Below, piece after piece: positions 29,483 to 38,596 of a stretch of 64,000 nt of DNA (positions within the stretch are counted from its first letter, which is position 1; every line of letters begins with the position of its first letter). The stretch is from an uncultured Collinsella sp. (lineage in GTDB: Bacteria > Actinomycetota > Coriobacteriia > Coriobacteriales > Coriobacteriaceae): assembly GCA_958437495.1 (NCBI GenBank), contig CAUBOH010000003.1:75692-139691 (forward strand), in the 5' to 3' direction. Made by a program: the position numbers and the translations under genes. The notes below the pieces were generated by a model, which saw only the letters and a program-made list of their open reading frames with translations, was not told the DNA's origin and made no database searches.

Positions 29483-31252
29483 CTAAAGCCGCTCGTAGGC
29501 TCTCTTCACAAGCTCGCCCATAAGCTGCCTTCGCTTGCTGATGAACTCCTCGTAATCGAGGTCCTCGAACCCAACGGGCAGGGCGTGCTCCTCGCAGTTG
29601 CGGCGATACTCGTCCTCCCCCAGCGCGTCGCGATACCTACGAACGTACTCATTCGGGGCATCATCCGAGATGTAAATGTTGTTCTGGTAGTCAACGAGGG
29701 TAAAGTTACCTCGGTTGCTGCGCTGCGAAAGGTAGCCCTTGGCCTTCAGGTAGTTATCTGGGAACAGATGGTGCTTGTCCAGGGCCTTCTTGGAACCCGA
29801 CGAACCGGTAAGCAGCAGCTGAGAAAGAGGGGCCGTGCTGAACAGCGCCTTGGCACCGAGCACAACCTGAGCCGCGACGAAGCCCCACCAGGTCGGACCC
29901 GTCGCCTCGTTTGCATCGAGGGAGCTTGGCAGCGTAATGGAGAAATAATCGTCCGTCATGATGGCGGCAAGCCTACGGTCGAAGTACGTCTGGAACTCGT
30001 CGGCAGTATCAAGGCGCGAGACGTCGTTAAGCTGCTGCTCGAACTCGGATTCGAAGGACCCCACATAGAGCCCCGTTATGGCTGCGGCGAAATACCAGCG
30101 CCGCACGAGTCCACGCACAGCCAGTGGCTCCATGTCGAACTCATAGCGCCCGATAAGGTAGAACGCATAGCAGAACATGAGCGCGTTGCCCGACCCCACC
30201 TGGTCGGAGCAGACGTAGCCCGCCTCCGCCAGCGTGTTGATGAAGGCGTGCCAGTTGTTCAGGTCAAGCACGAGATCGAGGGCGCGACCGAACGTGGCAA
30301 AGTTCTCGGCTCGCGTCTCGGGCGTCGTTTCCTTTGTCTTGAGATCTCGCCCGCGAAGAATCTGGTAGGCATAACGCAGGCGACCCCTCTTGAACCCCAC
30401 GCCCACCGTGGCGCGAATGATATGCGTCGGCGAGACGGTCATGAGCGGGTTGTACGAGGTGCCCTTTGCGGGCGCATGGCTCATGGCGCAGAACTCCTCT
30501 ATACGCTCCCTCATGGCAGGTTCGTAGACCGAAAGCAGGGTCATGATGAAGTCATCCTGCTTAAGCGCCTGCCCTTGCGAGTTCACACGCACGAAGATGT
30601 CCGATACGGTCTCCTCATCAGCCGATTCGGAAATCTCCAGCGTCGGCAGAAGATAACGCTCAAGCCCGAGTAATGCGTTGAGCCCGCTCTCGACGGCATC
30701 CTCGCCGTCATCGTCGAGTTCGGGTTCTCCCTTTTTGGCATTCGCCTCGTTAAGGCGCTTGATGAACGCCCTGCGATAGGCGCTCAGCTTGTTGTCGTGG
30801 TTCGCCGCGAAGGCCTCGGATACGTCCGGCACATAGCGCGAATCCTTCTCGGTCGAGGCGTCGGCATTCTTGAATGAGCGTGCGATGGGGTCGTAGGCGA
30901 CCTTCACCGTACGCTCCCTGAAGTTCTTGTCTCGCACGGACACGCCGTACAGCGAGCTCAGGAGAGCGGTGAGTCTCTGCTGTCCGTCGATGACAAGGGA
31001 CTTGGGGACGGCATACACCTTTTGGTTCGAGCCTATGGCAGACTTCTTGCCCGCGTTGTCGCTCGGAGAGTCCCACAGCATCACATAGCCGATAGGGTAT
31101 CCGCGGAGCATGGAATCAAGCAGGTCGCGGACCTTTTCGTTGCCCCACACGAAGGGTCGTTGCAGGTCGGGCAGACCGATCTTGCCCGTCTGAACGTCCT
31201 TCAGGATGTTACCAACCTCCAGCGATATGGGGTTATAGATGGAATTTGGCAC
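29483..31252 (-). CDS. DUF262 / HNH (DUF1524-like) protein, GmrSD-related
   Basis: 589 residues. The N-terminal DUF262 domain has LPDLQRPFVW (27-36) and IDGQQRLTALL (88-98), a ParB-like nucleotide-hydrolysing motif set. The C-terminus has an HNH-type core, DKHHLFPDNYL (His near 492), followed by Asn-rich strands. This is the layout of GmrSD type IV restriction enzymes that attack modified phage DNA, and of the BrxU relatives. The GTG start shares a base with the stop of the upstream restriction-modification gene, so the two are translationally coupled. Confidence 0.85.
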   Translation of the reverse strand: MPNSIYNPISLEVGNILKDVQTGKIGLPDLQRPFVWGNEKVRDLLDSMLRGYPIGYVMLWDSPSDNAGKKSAIGSNQKVYAVPKSLVIDGQQRLTALLSSLYGVSVRDKNFRERTVKVAYDPIARSFKNADASTEKDSRYVPDVSEAFAANHDNKLSAYRRAFIKRLNEANAKKGEPELDDDGEDAVESGLNALLGLERYLLPTLEISESADEETVSDIFVRVNSQGQALKQDDFIMTLLSVYEPAMRERIEEFCAMSHAPAKGTSYNPLMTVSPTHIIRATVGVGFKRGRLRYAYQILRGRDLKTKETTPETRAENFATFGRALDLVLDLNNWHAFINTLAEAGYVCSDQVGSGNALMFCYAFYLIGRYEFDMEPLAVRGLVRRWYFAAAITGLYVGSFESEFEQQLNDVSRLDTADEFQTYFDRRLAAIMTDDYFSITLPSSLDANEATGPTWWGFVAAQVVLGAKALFSTAPLSQLLLTGSSGSKKALDKHHLFPDNYLKAKGYLSQRSNRGNFTLVDYQNNIYISDDAPNEYVRRYRDALGEDEYRRNCEEHALPVGFEDLDYEEFISKRRQLMGELVKRAYERL

Positions 31253-34080
31253 TATAGTTCACCGACCTTCTTGGCGTACAGGTTGAAAAGATGGGCGACT
31301 ATCTTCTCCTCATCCCCACCGAAGTCGACGCCATAGGCAGCTTCGACAGCAGCGTCGAGCGCCTTATGCGCAGACATCAGCTCGGGGAAGAACGTTTCGT
31401 TCTTGGGATCGTACATGTCCGCGAGCGTCGCACCTTCTTGGGCATCCCGGGCGTCGAGCACGGCTTGGGCGCAACGCTCAACTTCTTCGCGTTGGGATTC
31501 CGCGGGCTCGGGCCAGACGAAGTTGTTGTAGTCAATACCAGCCGAGTACTGATAATCATCTTTCAGTCTTCCGGTCACGACCCTAACCCATGCATTATGA
31601 AACTGGAACTGCAACACCCCATATTGATAGAGAGTTGCATTTGGGATAAGACGAACTTTATTGCTACAAAAGACCTCAGCATCGACGAACCCCATTGGGA
31701 TGTATCGCCTTCGGCTTGATGAAACTTCTGGTATCAAGATTGAATCTGTATCCGACAGGATTTCAGTTCCAAAATGGGCAGGGCACTCTGCAGCCTTAAC
31801 GGTCTGACTTCTCTTGCTCTTGAGCCGATACCGGCGCACCGCTTCAACCCTTTCCCTGCATTTAGGCAGATTCTTTAGCTCATCCCAATTTGCGTTCCCA
31901 AGCCATAAACACCAACGGCTTTTGCCACGGATAAATTCTTGTGATCCAAGCCACTTGTGAAAGAATTTCTCTGCACCAGGTTCAATTTGCAAGAATTCGA
32001 TTTTCTGCTCATCAGTGAAAAGGTAATTGCCGTCGTCTATAGGCTGGGAGCCTATTCCCATTTCTGGAACATCTGATAATGGCTTACTTCTGCTGTAGAC
32101 AAAGACGTCCGGAGCGTCTTTAAGATAAGCATTGATTCGGGCCACGGAAATCTGCTCTTCGTCAGAATCGGGCGTTGCGTGATAGAAGAGCGTCTTGGCC
32201 CCAACCTCGCGCGAGAAGCCCACGATGACGCAGAACACGTGTGCCTTGTCTGCCGCCTCGTTGTCCCAGCGGAAGGTGTTGTGCGCGAAGTCGATATGGA
32301 CTCCCAGGTCGTACAGGGGTTTCCAGAGGTTGGCGACCTGCTCCCCCTGGCAGATGGAGTTGGTCGAGACCAGGGCGCAGCGCGTGCGCTTCCCTTGCGT
32401 GAACCTCGCGGCCTTCATGTACCAGGCCCCGCAGTAGTCGATGTTGCCTGCGTTCTTCGCGCCATCGAAGACCTCAAGGAGTTCGGCCTTCTGCTCCTTG
32501 GACTGGTTGCGGGCCCCGAGGAAGGGCGGGTTGCCCACGAGGTACGTGAGGTCATCGGGGAACACCTCGGACCAATCGGTCTTGAGGGCGTTGCCCTCAT
32601 GGAGGTTGCTGAGGCTCCTAAGCGGCAGGAAGTCGAAGTCATAACCGACGTATATCTCCTGCGTCTTTCGGAGCATCTGCTCCTCGGTGATCCAAAGGGC
32701 GGTCTTGGCGACCGAGACGGCGAAGTCGTTAATCTCGATGCCGTACAGTTGATCGAGAGATACGCGGACGGGGCTGTCCTGCGCAATGACGAGGGACGTC
32801 TGCCCCGCGTTGCCGGTCTCCTCGCTGAGCTCGTCCTCGATGATTCGGTTCTCGATGGTGCGCAGCTGCCGGTACGCCTCGGTAAGGAAGTTGCCCGAGC
32901 CGCACGCAGGGTCGCCGATGGTGATGGAGGCAACCTTGTCGTGCAGCCTCGTCAGGGCCTGCTTGCGTTTCGCCGCTGTCCTCTCGCCCTCGGCCTCGTG
33001 CAGCTCATCCCACAGCTCGTCGAGGAAGAGCGGCCTGAGGCAGCGCTCGATGTTCTCCACGCTCGTGTAGTGCATGCCCCCGGCATGGCGGGTCTCGGGG
33101 TTCAGCGTTCCCTCGAACACGCCGCCGAAGATTACGCCCGAGATCTCGCGCCAGTCGAAGTCCTGGGACGCGTCGGTGATGGCCTCGAGGATCTCCGGGG
33201 TCATCTGCGGGACGATGATGGAGGAGTCGGCGAACAGACCGCCGTTCACGTACGGGAAGGCCGCGAGGTCCTCGTCCATGTACTCGTCCCGCTTATCCAG
33301 GGGCGTGTCGATCGCCTCGAACAGGTCCACCAGCTTGCGGCGGAGCTTGGCAGGGTCACCCTCGCAGTACCTACCGAACGCCTGGTGCGATTGCAGGAGG
33401 TCGGCGTCCTCGGCGTAGAGCAAGAAGATGATTCGGGTGATGAGCACGTTGAGCGAGCGCTGCTCCTCCTGCGCGCGCTCGTCCTTCTCCTCGATGTGGT
33501 GGTACTGCTTGGCGAGGACATCGTAGAGCCTGGAGACGTAGGCCCCGGCCTCGATGGAGAGCTGCTGCTCCTTGTGCAGGCGGCTCGTCTCGTTGGAGGT
33601 CAGGAAGGACAAGAGATACAGACTGTCCTGGAGCTCTTCGAGGGAAAACTCTTGCACGGTGTCCTCGGGCCGCTCGTTGTCGAGGTCGTAGAGACGGAAG
33701 GTCTCGAAGTTGCATGTCATCACCCAGCGGGGGCGCTCGGAGTACGGCAGGTGCCGCGCGTACCACATGGCCTGCTGGAGCGGCGTCTCCATGCCGCCGT
33801 TCCTGGGTTCGGGCTTATCGAGGTCGATGCCCCACGACTTCTGCTCGCAGAGGAAGTTGTGGTCAAAGACGAACACGTCGATGCGACGGCCTCTCACCTT
33901 CCGCTCGAAGTCAACGAAGCTGTCTATGGTGTTGGACGGGATGCCCAGGACGTTGATGAGCAGGTCGACCCAGAACTTTTGCGTGTCCTGCTGCTCGTTG
34001 TTGGAGCCCGCGGGGATGGCGGCAAGGCGCTTCTGCCACCGCTTGACGAACTCTTTTGCCTCTTTCTTGCTGGCAGGCAT
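31252..34080 (-). CDS. MmeI-like (type IIL/IIG) restriction-modification enzyme
   Basis: 942 residues, close to MmeI (919). One chain appears to hold nuclease, methyltransferase and target recognition. N-terminal PD-(D/E)xK-type nuclease signature: D68, E79-Q-K81. A helical spacer (~170-360) follows. Methyltransferase motif I DPACGSGNFL near 388 binds S-adenosylmethionine; motif IV NPPF near 517 indicates N6-adenine methylation. The C-terminal part (~620-900) should recognise the DNA site. GCAGGAGG precedes the ATG. It heads a three-gene minus-strand operon with DUF262/HNH and SEFIR proteins. Recognition site not predictable. Confidence 0.88.
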   Translation of the reverse strand: MPASKKEAKEFVKRWQKRLAAIPAGSNNEQQDTQKFWVDLLINVLGIPSNTIDSFVDFERKVRGRRIDVFVFDHNFLCEQKSWGIDLDKPEPRNGGMETPLQQAMWYARHLPYSERPRWVMTCNFETFRLYDLDNERPEDTVQEFSLEELQDSLYLLSFLTSNETSRLHKEQQLSIEAGAYVSRLYDVLAKQYHHIEEKDERAQEEQRSLNVLITRIIFLLYAEDADLLQSHQAFGRYCEGDPAKLRRKLVDLFEAIDTPLDKRDEYMDEDLAAFPYVNGGLFADSSIIVPQMTPEILEAITDASQDFDWREISGVIFGGVFEGTLNPETRHAGGMHYTSVENIERCLRPLFLDELWDELHEAEGERTAAKRKQALTRLHDKVASITIGDPACGSGNFLTEAYRQLRTIENRIIEDELSEETGNAGQTSLVIAQDSPVRVSLDQLYGIEINDFAVSVAKTALWITEEQMLRKTQEIYVGYDFDFLPLRSLSNLHEGNALKTDWSEVFPDDLTYLVGNPPFLGARNQSKEQKAELLEVFDGAKNAGNIDYCGAWYMKAARFTQGKRTRCALVSTNSICQGEQVANLWKPLYDLGVHIDFAHNTFRWDNEAADKAHVFCVIVGFSREVGAKTLFYHATPDSDEEQISVARINAYLKDAPDVFVYSRSKPLSDVPEMGIGSQPIDDGNYLFTDEQKIEFLQIEPGAEKFFHKWLGSQEFIRGKSRWCLWLGNANWDELKNLPKCRERVEAVRRYRLKSKRSQTVKAAECPAHFGTEILSDTDSILIPEVSSSRRRYIPMGFVDAEVFCSNKVRLIPNATLYQYGVLQFQFHNAWVRVVTGRLKDDYQYSAGIDYNNFVWPEPAESQREEVERCAQAVLDARDAQEGATLADMYDPKNETFFPELMSAHKALDAAVEAAYGVDFGGDEEKIVAHLFNLYAKKVGEL

Positions 34081-34441
34081 ACCGGACCTCCTGCGTCGTT
34101 GTCACTTTCGGACAATTTTAAGGGGTAAAAGCCCTCTTCCAAGCGGAAGGGCGAGTTTTCGACGGTCCACGGTGTCGCAGGGTCCCAGGCGAAACCCGAA
34201 GACGCCGGGGGCTGTTGGAAACTCGCCCATCTCACAGCAACGTCACCCTAGATTTTCAACGCTTTCCATGGCCGAAGGGCTTCTAATAAGCCCGTAGGCT
34301 GTGGGAAGGGTTGGAAACCGGACTTTGGGCATAGCCCTTCACAAAAAAACTTTCTACCCAAATTCTACCCAACTGACGTTAACGATGCCCTTATATAAGA
34401 AAGCAGGTCAGACGATTTATACCGTCTGACCTGCATTTACT
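34081..34441. other. Spacer between defence operon and integrative element
   Basis: 361 bases with no gene. It should contain the promoter of the minus-strand defence operon. An imperfectly nested inverted repeat (GGGCGAGTTT 34149-34158 with its complement 34219-34228) lies in the probable leader. TTCTACCCAAATTCTACCCAAC near 34355 is a short tandem repeat typical of decayed phage-integration flanks, but this is only suggestive. Confidence 0.35.
34403..34434. terminator. 12-bp stem-loop next to the left attachment site
   Basis: Perfect arms 34403-34414 and 34423-34434. A similar CAGGTCAG ... CTGACCTGC pair lies at the same distance beside the intact tRNA (about 47928-47956), so both att copies kept a tRNA-type downstream stem-loop. 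Confidence 0.55.
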
Positions 34442-34489
34442 TCTGGTGCCCCCGGGCGGATTCGAACCGTCGACACCCGCTTTAGGAGA
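34442..34489. other. Left attachment site (attL): 48-bp copy of the tRNA-Arg 3' part
   Basis: Identical over 48 bases to 47961-48008, which covers the tRNA-Arg 3' end through the anticodon loop. The sequences diverge immediately afterwards. It lies 191 bases before the integrase gene. The two copies bound a 13.6-kb integrated element. Confidence 0.9.
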
Positions 34490-34680
34490 TATGATTTAAT
34501 GCTACCCCCTACCATTCATCAAGCATCATTGAACATCATATAACCGCAGATAAACATAGCAGTTTGTGTCTTTTGCCTCCGGTAGCTGCGCCTATGCTTT
34601 TACAAACATATTACTAACCGCTTTAGCTAAACTGCACTCAATGAATTGTTGAAAACTATTCAAAGAAACGGAGTGCAAAG

Positions 34681-35928
34681 ATGTCAGAACAGCCACTAAT
34701 TAGCGGAAGAGGCACGTGTTGGAAAGACAAGAGATCACCTAACACCTATCGCTATTATTTTTCCCTTGGAGTCAAGGACCCTAAGACGGGGCGCTACAAA
34801 CGATCCCCAACTTATACGGTTCGTTGCAAGACTAAAACAGAAGCTAAGGCTGCAATGCAGGCCAAGCTGGCTGAAATCAACTCCTCTGGCACGATCACTA
34901 AAACTAAAAAGCCCACTTTGCTTGCGTCCTACTGCTGGGCCTTTCATGAAAATAGGGACACCGAGCTTGCGCCAACGAGCTATGAAAGAGAAGCGTACGA
35001 TTGCAGGCATATCGAAGACTTATTCGGTGCGTTTCAGACAATTGAAGGGCTAACTCCCGATCTAATCGAAGAAGCATATGCCGAAGCCCGTCGTACGGGA
35101 AAATACAAACCATCAGAGCTTGTACGAATCAATTCGAAACTGCGTCAAATTCTGTCGAATGCAGTCGCAAAGAGAATAATTGACCGAAACCCCTGCGCTA
35201 CCGTTCATGTTCGCAGACCACGCAACAAAAGAGAATCGCTGACAATCGACCAAGTAGCTACTCTATGCACACATCTTCAACACATTGAGCTCACCGCCGA
35301 AGCTGTTGGTACGCTAGTACTAGTGTATACGGGTATGCGGAAAGGCGAGATGCTGGGCCTCGAATGGCGCGATTGGGACCCTTCCAATAAAACCTTGAAA
35401 ATTGACAGGCAGTACACCAACGACCATGAACTGAGGGCACCCAAGTCACAAGAAAGCCAACGCAAAATCCCCGTCGGAGAAACCTTGGCCGAACGTCTTC
35501 AATCATGGTCAGCCATACAAAAAGAGCTCCTGGCCTCTCTGGGGCTGTCCCAGACTGGCAGCACTCCCATCATTAGCGATATTGCTGTCAAGCAGGGGGT
35601 CCCTACTGTCTGTCACATGAAAAACTACATCTTCAACCATTGGTTTCGCGATTTCGCAGTTAGCTGCAACCTTGGAATCTATGAGCCGAACAATTCGACT
35701 GGCGGAAAACTATATAAGGGCATCTGCCCGCATCAGCTCAGGCATTGTGTAAGCACTTTTATGCTGGCGAACGGATCGGACGTTAGAAGCGTGCAAGGTA
35801 TTCTTGGCCACGCGGACCCCAATATCACGCTCAAAACGTATACAAGCCTCGTTCAACAATCAGAAATAAAAGCAGTTAAAGGCTACGAAGACTTCATCAA
35901 CGCCTATATACAGAAAAGCGAGAAATAG
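34681..35928 (+). CDS. int: Tyrosine recombinase (integrase) of the tRNA-Arg element
   Basis: 415 residues. N-terminal arm-binding AP2-like domain (~1-70), core-binding SAM-like domain (~75-180), catalytic domain (~190-400) with the Arg in YTGMRKGE, HQLRH box and LGHADPNITLKTYT holding the last His and the nucleophilic Tyr. Full length for a Tn916/ICE-type integrase. GGAG precedes the ATG. Codon use is clearly more A+T rich than the core genes, a sign of transfer. It should recombine the 48-bp tRNA-Arg att sites. Confidence 0.93.
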   Translation: MSEQPLISGRGTCWKDKRSPNTYRYYFSLGVKDPKTGRYKRSPTYTVRCKTKTEAKAAMQAKLAEINSSGTITKTKKPTLLASYCWAFHENRDTELAPTSYEREAYDCRHIEDLFGAFQTIEGLTPDLIEEAYAEARRTGKYKPSELVRINSKLRQILSNAVAKRIIDRNPCATVHVRRPRNKRESLTIDQVATLCTHLQHIELTAEAVGTLVLVYTGMRKGEMLGLEWRDWDPSNKTLKIDRQYTNDHELRAPKSQESQRKIPVGETLAERLQSWSAIQKELLASLGLSQTGSTPIISDIAVKQGVPTVCHMKNYIFNHWFRDFAVSCNLGIYEPNNSTGGKLYKGICPHQLRHCVSTFMLANGSDVRSVQGILGHADPNITLKTYTSLVQQSEIKAVKGYEDFINAYIQKSEK

Positions 35929-36072
35929 CATGTTATTCATTCATCGTTTCATCAATAATATTACGGTACTATACTACTATTTCCGCAGGTAGACGCTTTA
36001 TTTGATTGACATCTAATGAGTTTTAATAGATTCTAAAGCTGTCAGATGGCTACGCATGTAGTCATAAAAACC

Positions 36073-36124
36073 GGCCCCCCAAGTGCTTATGAACCTGGTA
36101 AGTCTTACAAGCACAGGGAGGGCC
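36073..36124 (+). promoter_or_regulatory. Two-part hairpin upstream of the excisionase-like gene
   Basis: GTGCTT/AAGCAC (36083-36088 with 36109-36114) inside a GGCCCCCC / GGGAGGGCC outer stem (36073-36080 with 36116-36124). It lies 22 bases before the ATG at 36147, so it is in the leader and may control translation or transcription of the following pair. Confidence 0.45.
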
Positions 36125-36146
36125 CTCATTGAAAGGATAGCTCATC

Positions 36147-36392
36147 ATGGCTACTCCACAGATTAGCACTCAGGCGTCCACACCGACTTTCCCCACTGGT
36201 GCCGCTCAGTGCGATCGGTTGCTCCGCGTTAACGATATCCGCGAACTCACTGGCTGGAGCGAAAACACCGCGCGCAAGTTTATGCGCGAGTCCGGCAAGC
36301 TCATCCAAATCCATCGCTCGAATTACATGTTAGAAAGCTCGTTCTACGAACTTTTCAAGCAGCTTGAAGGTCGTACCGCCCACCTTGACTAG
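36147..36392 (+). CDS. Excisionase-like helix-turn-helix protein
   Basis: 81 residues. After a ~25-residue polar start, residues 27-75 read as a winged helix-turn-helix of the excisionase/MerR-like type: LLRVNDIRELTGWSENTARKFM with a basic recognition helix. GAAAGGA precedes the ATG. It lies next to the integrase on the same strand, the usual place of a recombination-directionality factor. The DNA site is unknown. Confidence 0.65.
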   Translation: MATPQISTQASTPTFPTGAAQCDRLLRVNDIRELTGWSENTARKFMRESGKLIQIHRSNYMLESSFYELFKQLEGRTAHLD

Positions 36393-36401
36393 GCGGTAAA
36401 C

Positions 36402-36788
36402 ATGAGCGAGCTACCATCGATTTCCGACAAATATTCCGATGATGTTACTGAGCAACGAGAGATTAGAAGGAAAATGGATAACGCGAATTTTATTTCGGTG
36501 CCCGACTGGGCGTGTTGTGCCACCACTGTCGCTGCCGAGCGCCTCATCCTCGGCCTAGTATGGAAGCTTGGAAATCCTTCCAAAAACAAACGAGCCATGG
36601 GCTTTTACGCAAAAAGCAAATGGATTGAGGAGCGCTACCACCTGAGTAAGAACACGATCTCCCGGGCCTATACCTCTTTGAAGGATAAAGGGTTTATTCA
36701 AAAAGCGGGCGATGGCAGCTGGATGCTTAATTACGCCGCAGTCTACCCCGCCGCAATCGAAAACGGCTGGGAGCCCAAGAAATCTTAA
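36402..36788 (+). CDS. Winged-helix protein of the mobile element
   Basis: 128 residues. The middle and end carry a helix-turn-helix/wing pattern (YHLSKNTISRAYTSLKDKGFI, then GDGSWMLN as the wing), as in replication initiator or GntR-like domains. The N-terminal ~30 residues are charged. It begins nine bases after the excisionase-like stop and is probably co-transcribed with it. A role in replication or regulation of the element is inferred. Confidence 0.6.
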   Translation: MSELPSISDKYSDDVTEQREIRRKMDNANFISVPDWACCATTVAAERLILGLVWKLGNPSKNKRAMGFYAKSKWIEERYHLSKNTISRAYTSLKDKGFIQKAGDGSWMLNYAAVYPAAIENGWEPKKS

Positions 36789-37246
36789 GTCCATAGCCCG
36801 ACTATCGAGGTCGTGAAGGTCGGTAATCGCCGGGCGTCTATAAGAGCATGTCGCGGATGTAAAATGAAACAGGGTCGAACCGAAACAGTTCCCGGACAAT
36901 TGGCGTCCGGCCAGACACTTCGATTCGACCCTTTTTCATGCCCGCATCTAAAACAATCCCATAATCATTCTCGACATCTTTAACGCCATCACTCTCCCGC
37001 CACCAACACGTCGTAGGTGCCATTTTCAACGAATCGATATGACCGTCCATTCATGGTCTTTAAGGCGCGTGATACCATGAAAACGTGCGGTATTTCTCCA
37101 ACCGAAAACCTGCGTGAATGCATGACTTGAGACGCCTTTTAGAACTCATCGATCGCAGGGCGAACACAAATCAACAGCGGCCGTGCATTGTTCCCAGCCA
37201 TATGGCATGGCGGAGCCATGCCCGTTGTTGATTGGAGTGCCGCACC
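36789..37246. other. Spacer with one doubtful minus-strand ORF
   Basis: 458 bases. An open frame of 70 codons (36838-37050, minus) lacks a ribosome site. A second frame begins at the overlapping ATG just upstream (MNGRSYRFVENG) and stops after 21 codons, so this may be a frameshifted small gene, but I cannot support it. An 8-bp hairpin (37204-37222, GGCATGGC arm) lies in the leader of the coiled-coil gene. Confidence 0.3.
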
Positions 37247-37816
37247 ATGGCAGACGAGAAGAAAATCAGGGAGATCTACGGCGTGAAGTCCGTCCTCGAT
37301 GAGGCCACCGGGCGAATCGAGGCGACGTGGCGAGAGAAGCTGCTGCGCGAGACGGGCGACCTCAGAACCGAGAACGCGTTGCTCAGGGCCCAGCTCGACG
37401 AATTCAACCGCAAGCTCGTCGAGGCGAGAGACCGAAACGAAAGACTTGAGGCCGACTGCAATGAGCGGGTCGCCTTTATCGAGGAGAAGTTCGAGCTCGA
37501 CACCGCGAGCATCGAGCTCGAGAACAATGAGCTCCATGCCGCGAGCGTCAGATACCTCGCCGATGCCAGGGAGCTCGGCAGGCAGGTCGTCCAGCTCCAC
37601 GCCGAGGCTGAGGCCATGTCCGATGAGATCGAGCGTCTGCGCGTCGAGCGTGACGCCGCGTTGAAAGCCCAAGCCGAGCTGAGCGATGCGCTCCTGGCCC
37701 AGCACGACCTGATGGCCGAGATCGCCGCCCTCAAGGACCGCCTTGCTGTAGCCGAGCAGCGGGCGGCTGTAGCCGAGGCCAAGGTCGAGGTCATGACCCA
37801 GATGAAGGGCGAGTAG
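37247..37816 (+). CDS. Coiled-coil cargo protein of the mobile element
   Basis: 189 residues, almost entirely one long charged coiled coil rich in Glu, Arg, Ala and Leu heptads; no membrane segment, no Cys cluster. I start at the ATG at 37247 (MADEKKIREI), with GGAG upstream. It is convergent with the metallophosphoesterase operon, leaving only 42 bases between stops. Function unknown; a structural or scaffold partner is conceivable. High GC unlike the integrase next door. Confidence 0.6.
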   Translation: MADEKKIREIYGVKSVLDEATGRIEATWREKLLRETGDLRTENALLRAQLDEFNRKLVEARDRNERLEADCNERVAFIEEKFELDTASIELENNELHAASVRYLADARELGRQVVQLHAEAEAMSDEIERLRVERDAALKAQAELSDALLAQHDLMAEIAALKDRLAVAEQRAAVAEAKVEVMTQMKGE

Positions 37817-37858
37817 CCCCGCGCTTCTCCTATCAGGCGGCTGATTTCCAGAGACCTT

Positions 37859-38596
37859 CTAGAACGCTTCTAGGAGGTCTCTAGAACCGAGCACGGCATC
37901 CTCAATCGGCACGATGTCTTTGTAGACCAGGCGATGCTTGGCGTTGCACCATTTGTCGCCGTGGTAGTGGCCGAAGAACCAGGCGCGGTAGCCGAGCTGC
38001 CCGTCGAGCTCGGCAAGGAATCGCTGAAGCCGGTCGTCCCGATACTCGCGTCCACGCTCGCGACACAGCCCCTCAGCAAGGGCAGCAGGGGCCTCGTGAG
38101 TCACAACGTAGTCGACCTTCCAGCCCACGCGGTCGAGCGAGGAACGGCAGTGTTCCGTCTCTTTCTCGCTCGGCATCTCCTCAGGCCACCAGCTCCTCCC
38201 CTCCCTGCGACACTGCCTGTCGTTGCTCGCGGCGCCGCCCATGGCAAGGACCGTGAGCCCGTCGATATCGAACACCTCTCCGCGCATCAGGTGCAGCACG
38301 TGCGGTCGCGCCTCATGGACGAGCCCGCCGTTCCACTCCCGCACCGGCAGCCCAGCCAGGGCGTGATGGTTCTCATGGTTGCCGTCTACGAAACACGTGG
38401 TCCAGGGCTTCGACTCGAACCAGTCGAGCCAATACCTCTCAGCATTCGAGCCATCCCAGACAAAGCCGAAGTCGCCGGCCACGATCATCGCGTCATCGCG
38501 CGTCAGGGTCCGGCCCAGCGGCCAATTTTTGAATGCAAACCGGCTGGACCCGTACTCGGCCCTGCCGTGCACGTCGCCTGTCACATAGACCGTCAT
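37859..38596 (-). CDS. Calcineurin-like metallophosphoesterase, third of three
   Basis: 245 residues. Two-metal phosphoesterase motifs in order: GDVHG (8-12), GDFGF, GNHE, THEAPA and GHYHGD. No signal peptide. It shares strong similarity with the next gene upstream (MTVYVTGD start in both, an FDIDGLTVLAMGGA block), so a tandem duplication is likely. The ATG at 38596 overlaps the stop of the preceding gene by one base. Substrate unknown: the family covers phosphodiesters of nucleotides, nucleic acids and proteins. Confidence 0.82.
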   Translation of the reverse strand: MTVYVTGDVHGRAEYGSSRFAFKNWPLGRTLTRDDAMIVAGDFGFVWDGSNAERYWLDWFESKPWTTCFVDGNHENHHALAGLPVREWNGGLVHEARPHVLHLMRGEVFDIDGLTVLAMGGAASNDRQCRREGRSWWPEEMPSEKETEHCRSSLDRVGWKVDYVVTHEAPAALAEGLCRERGREYRDDRLQRFLAELDGQLGYRAWFFGHYHGDKWCNAKHRLVYKDIVPIEDAVLGSRDLLEAF

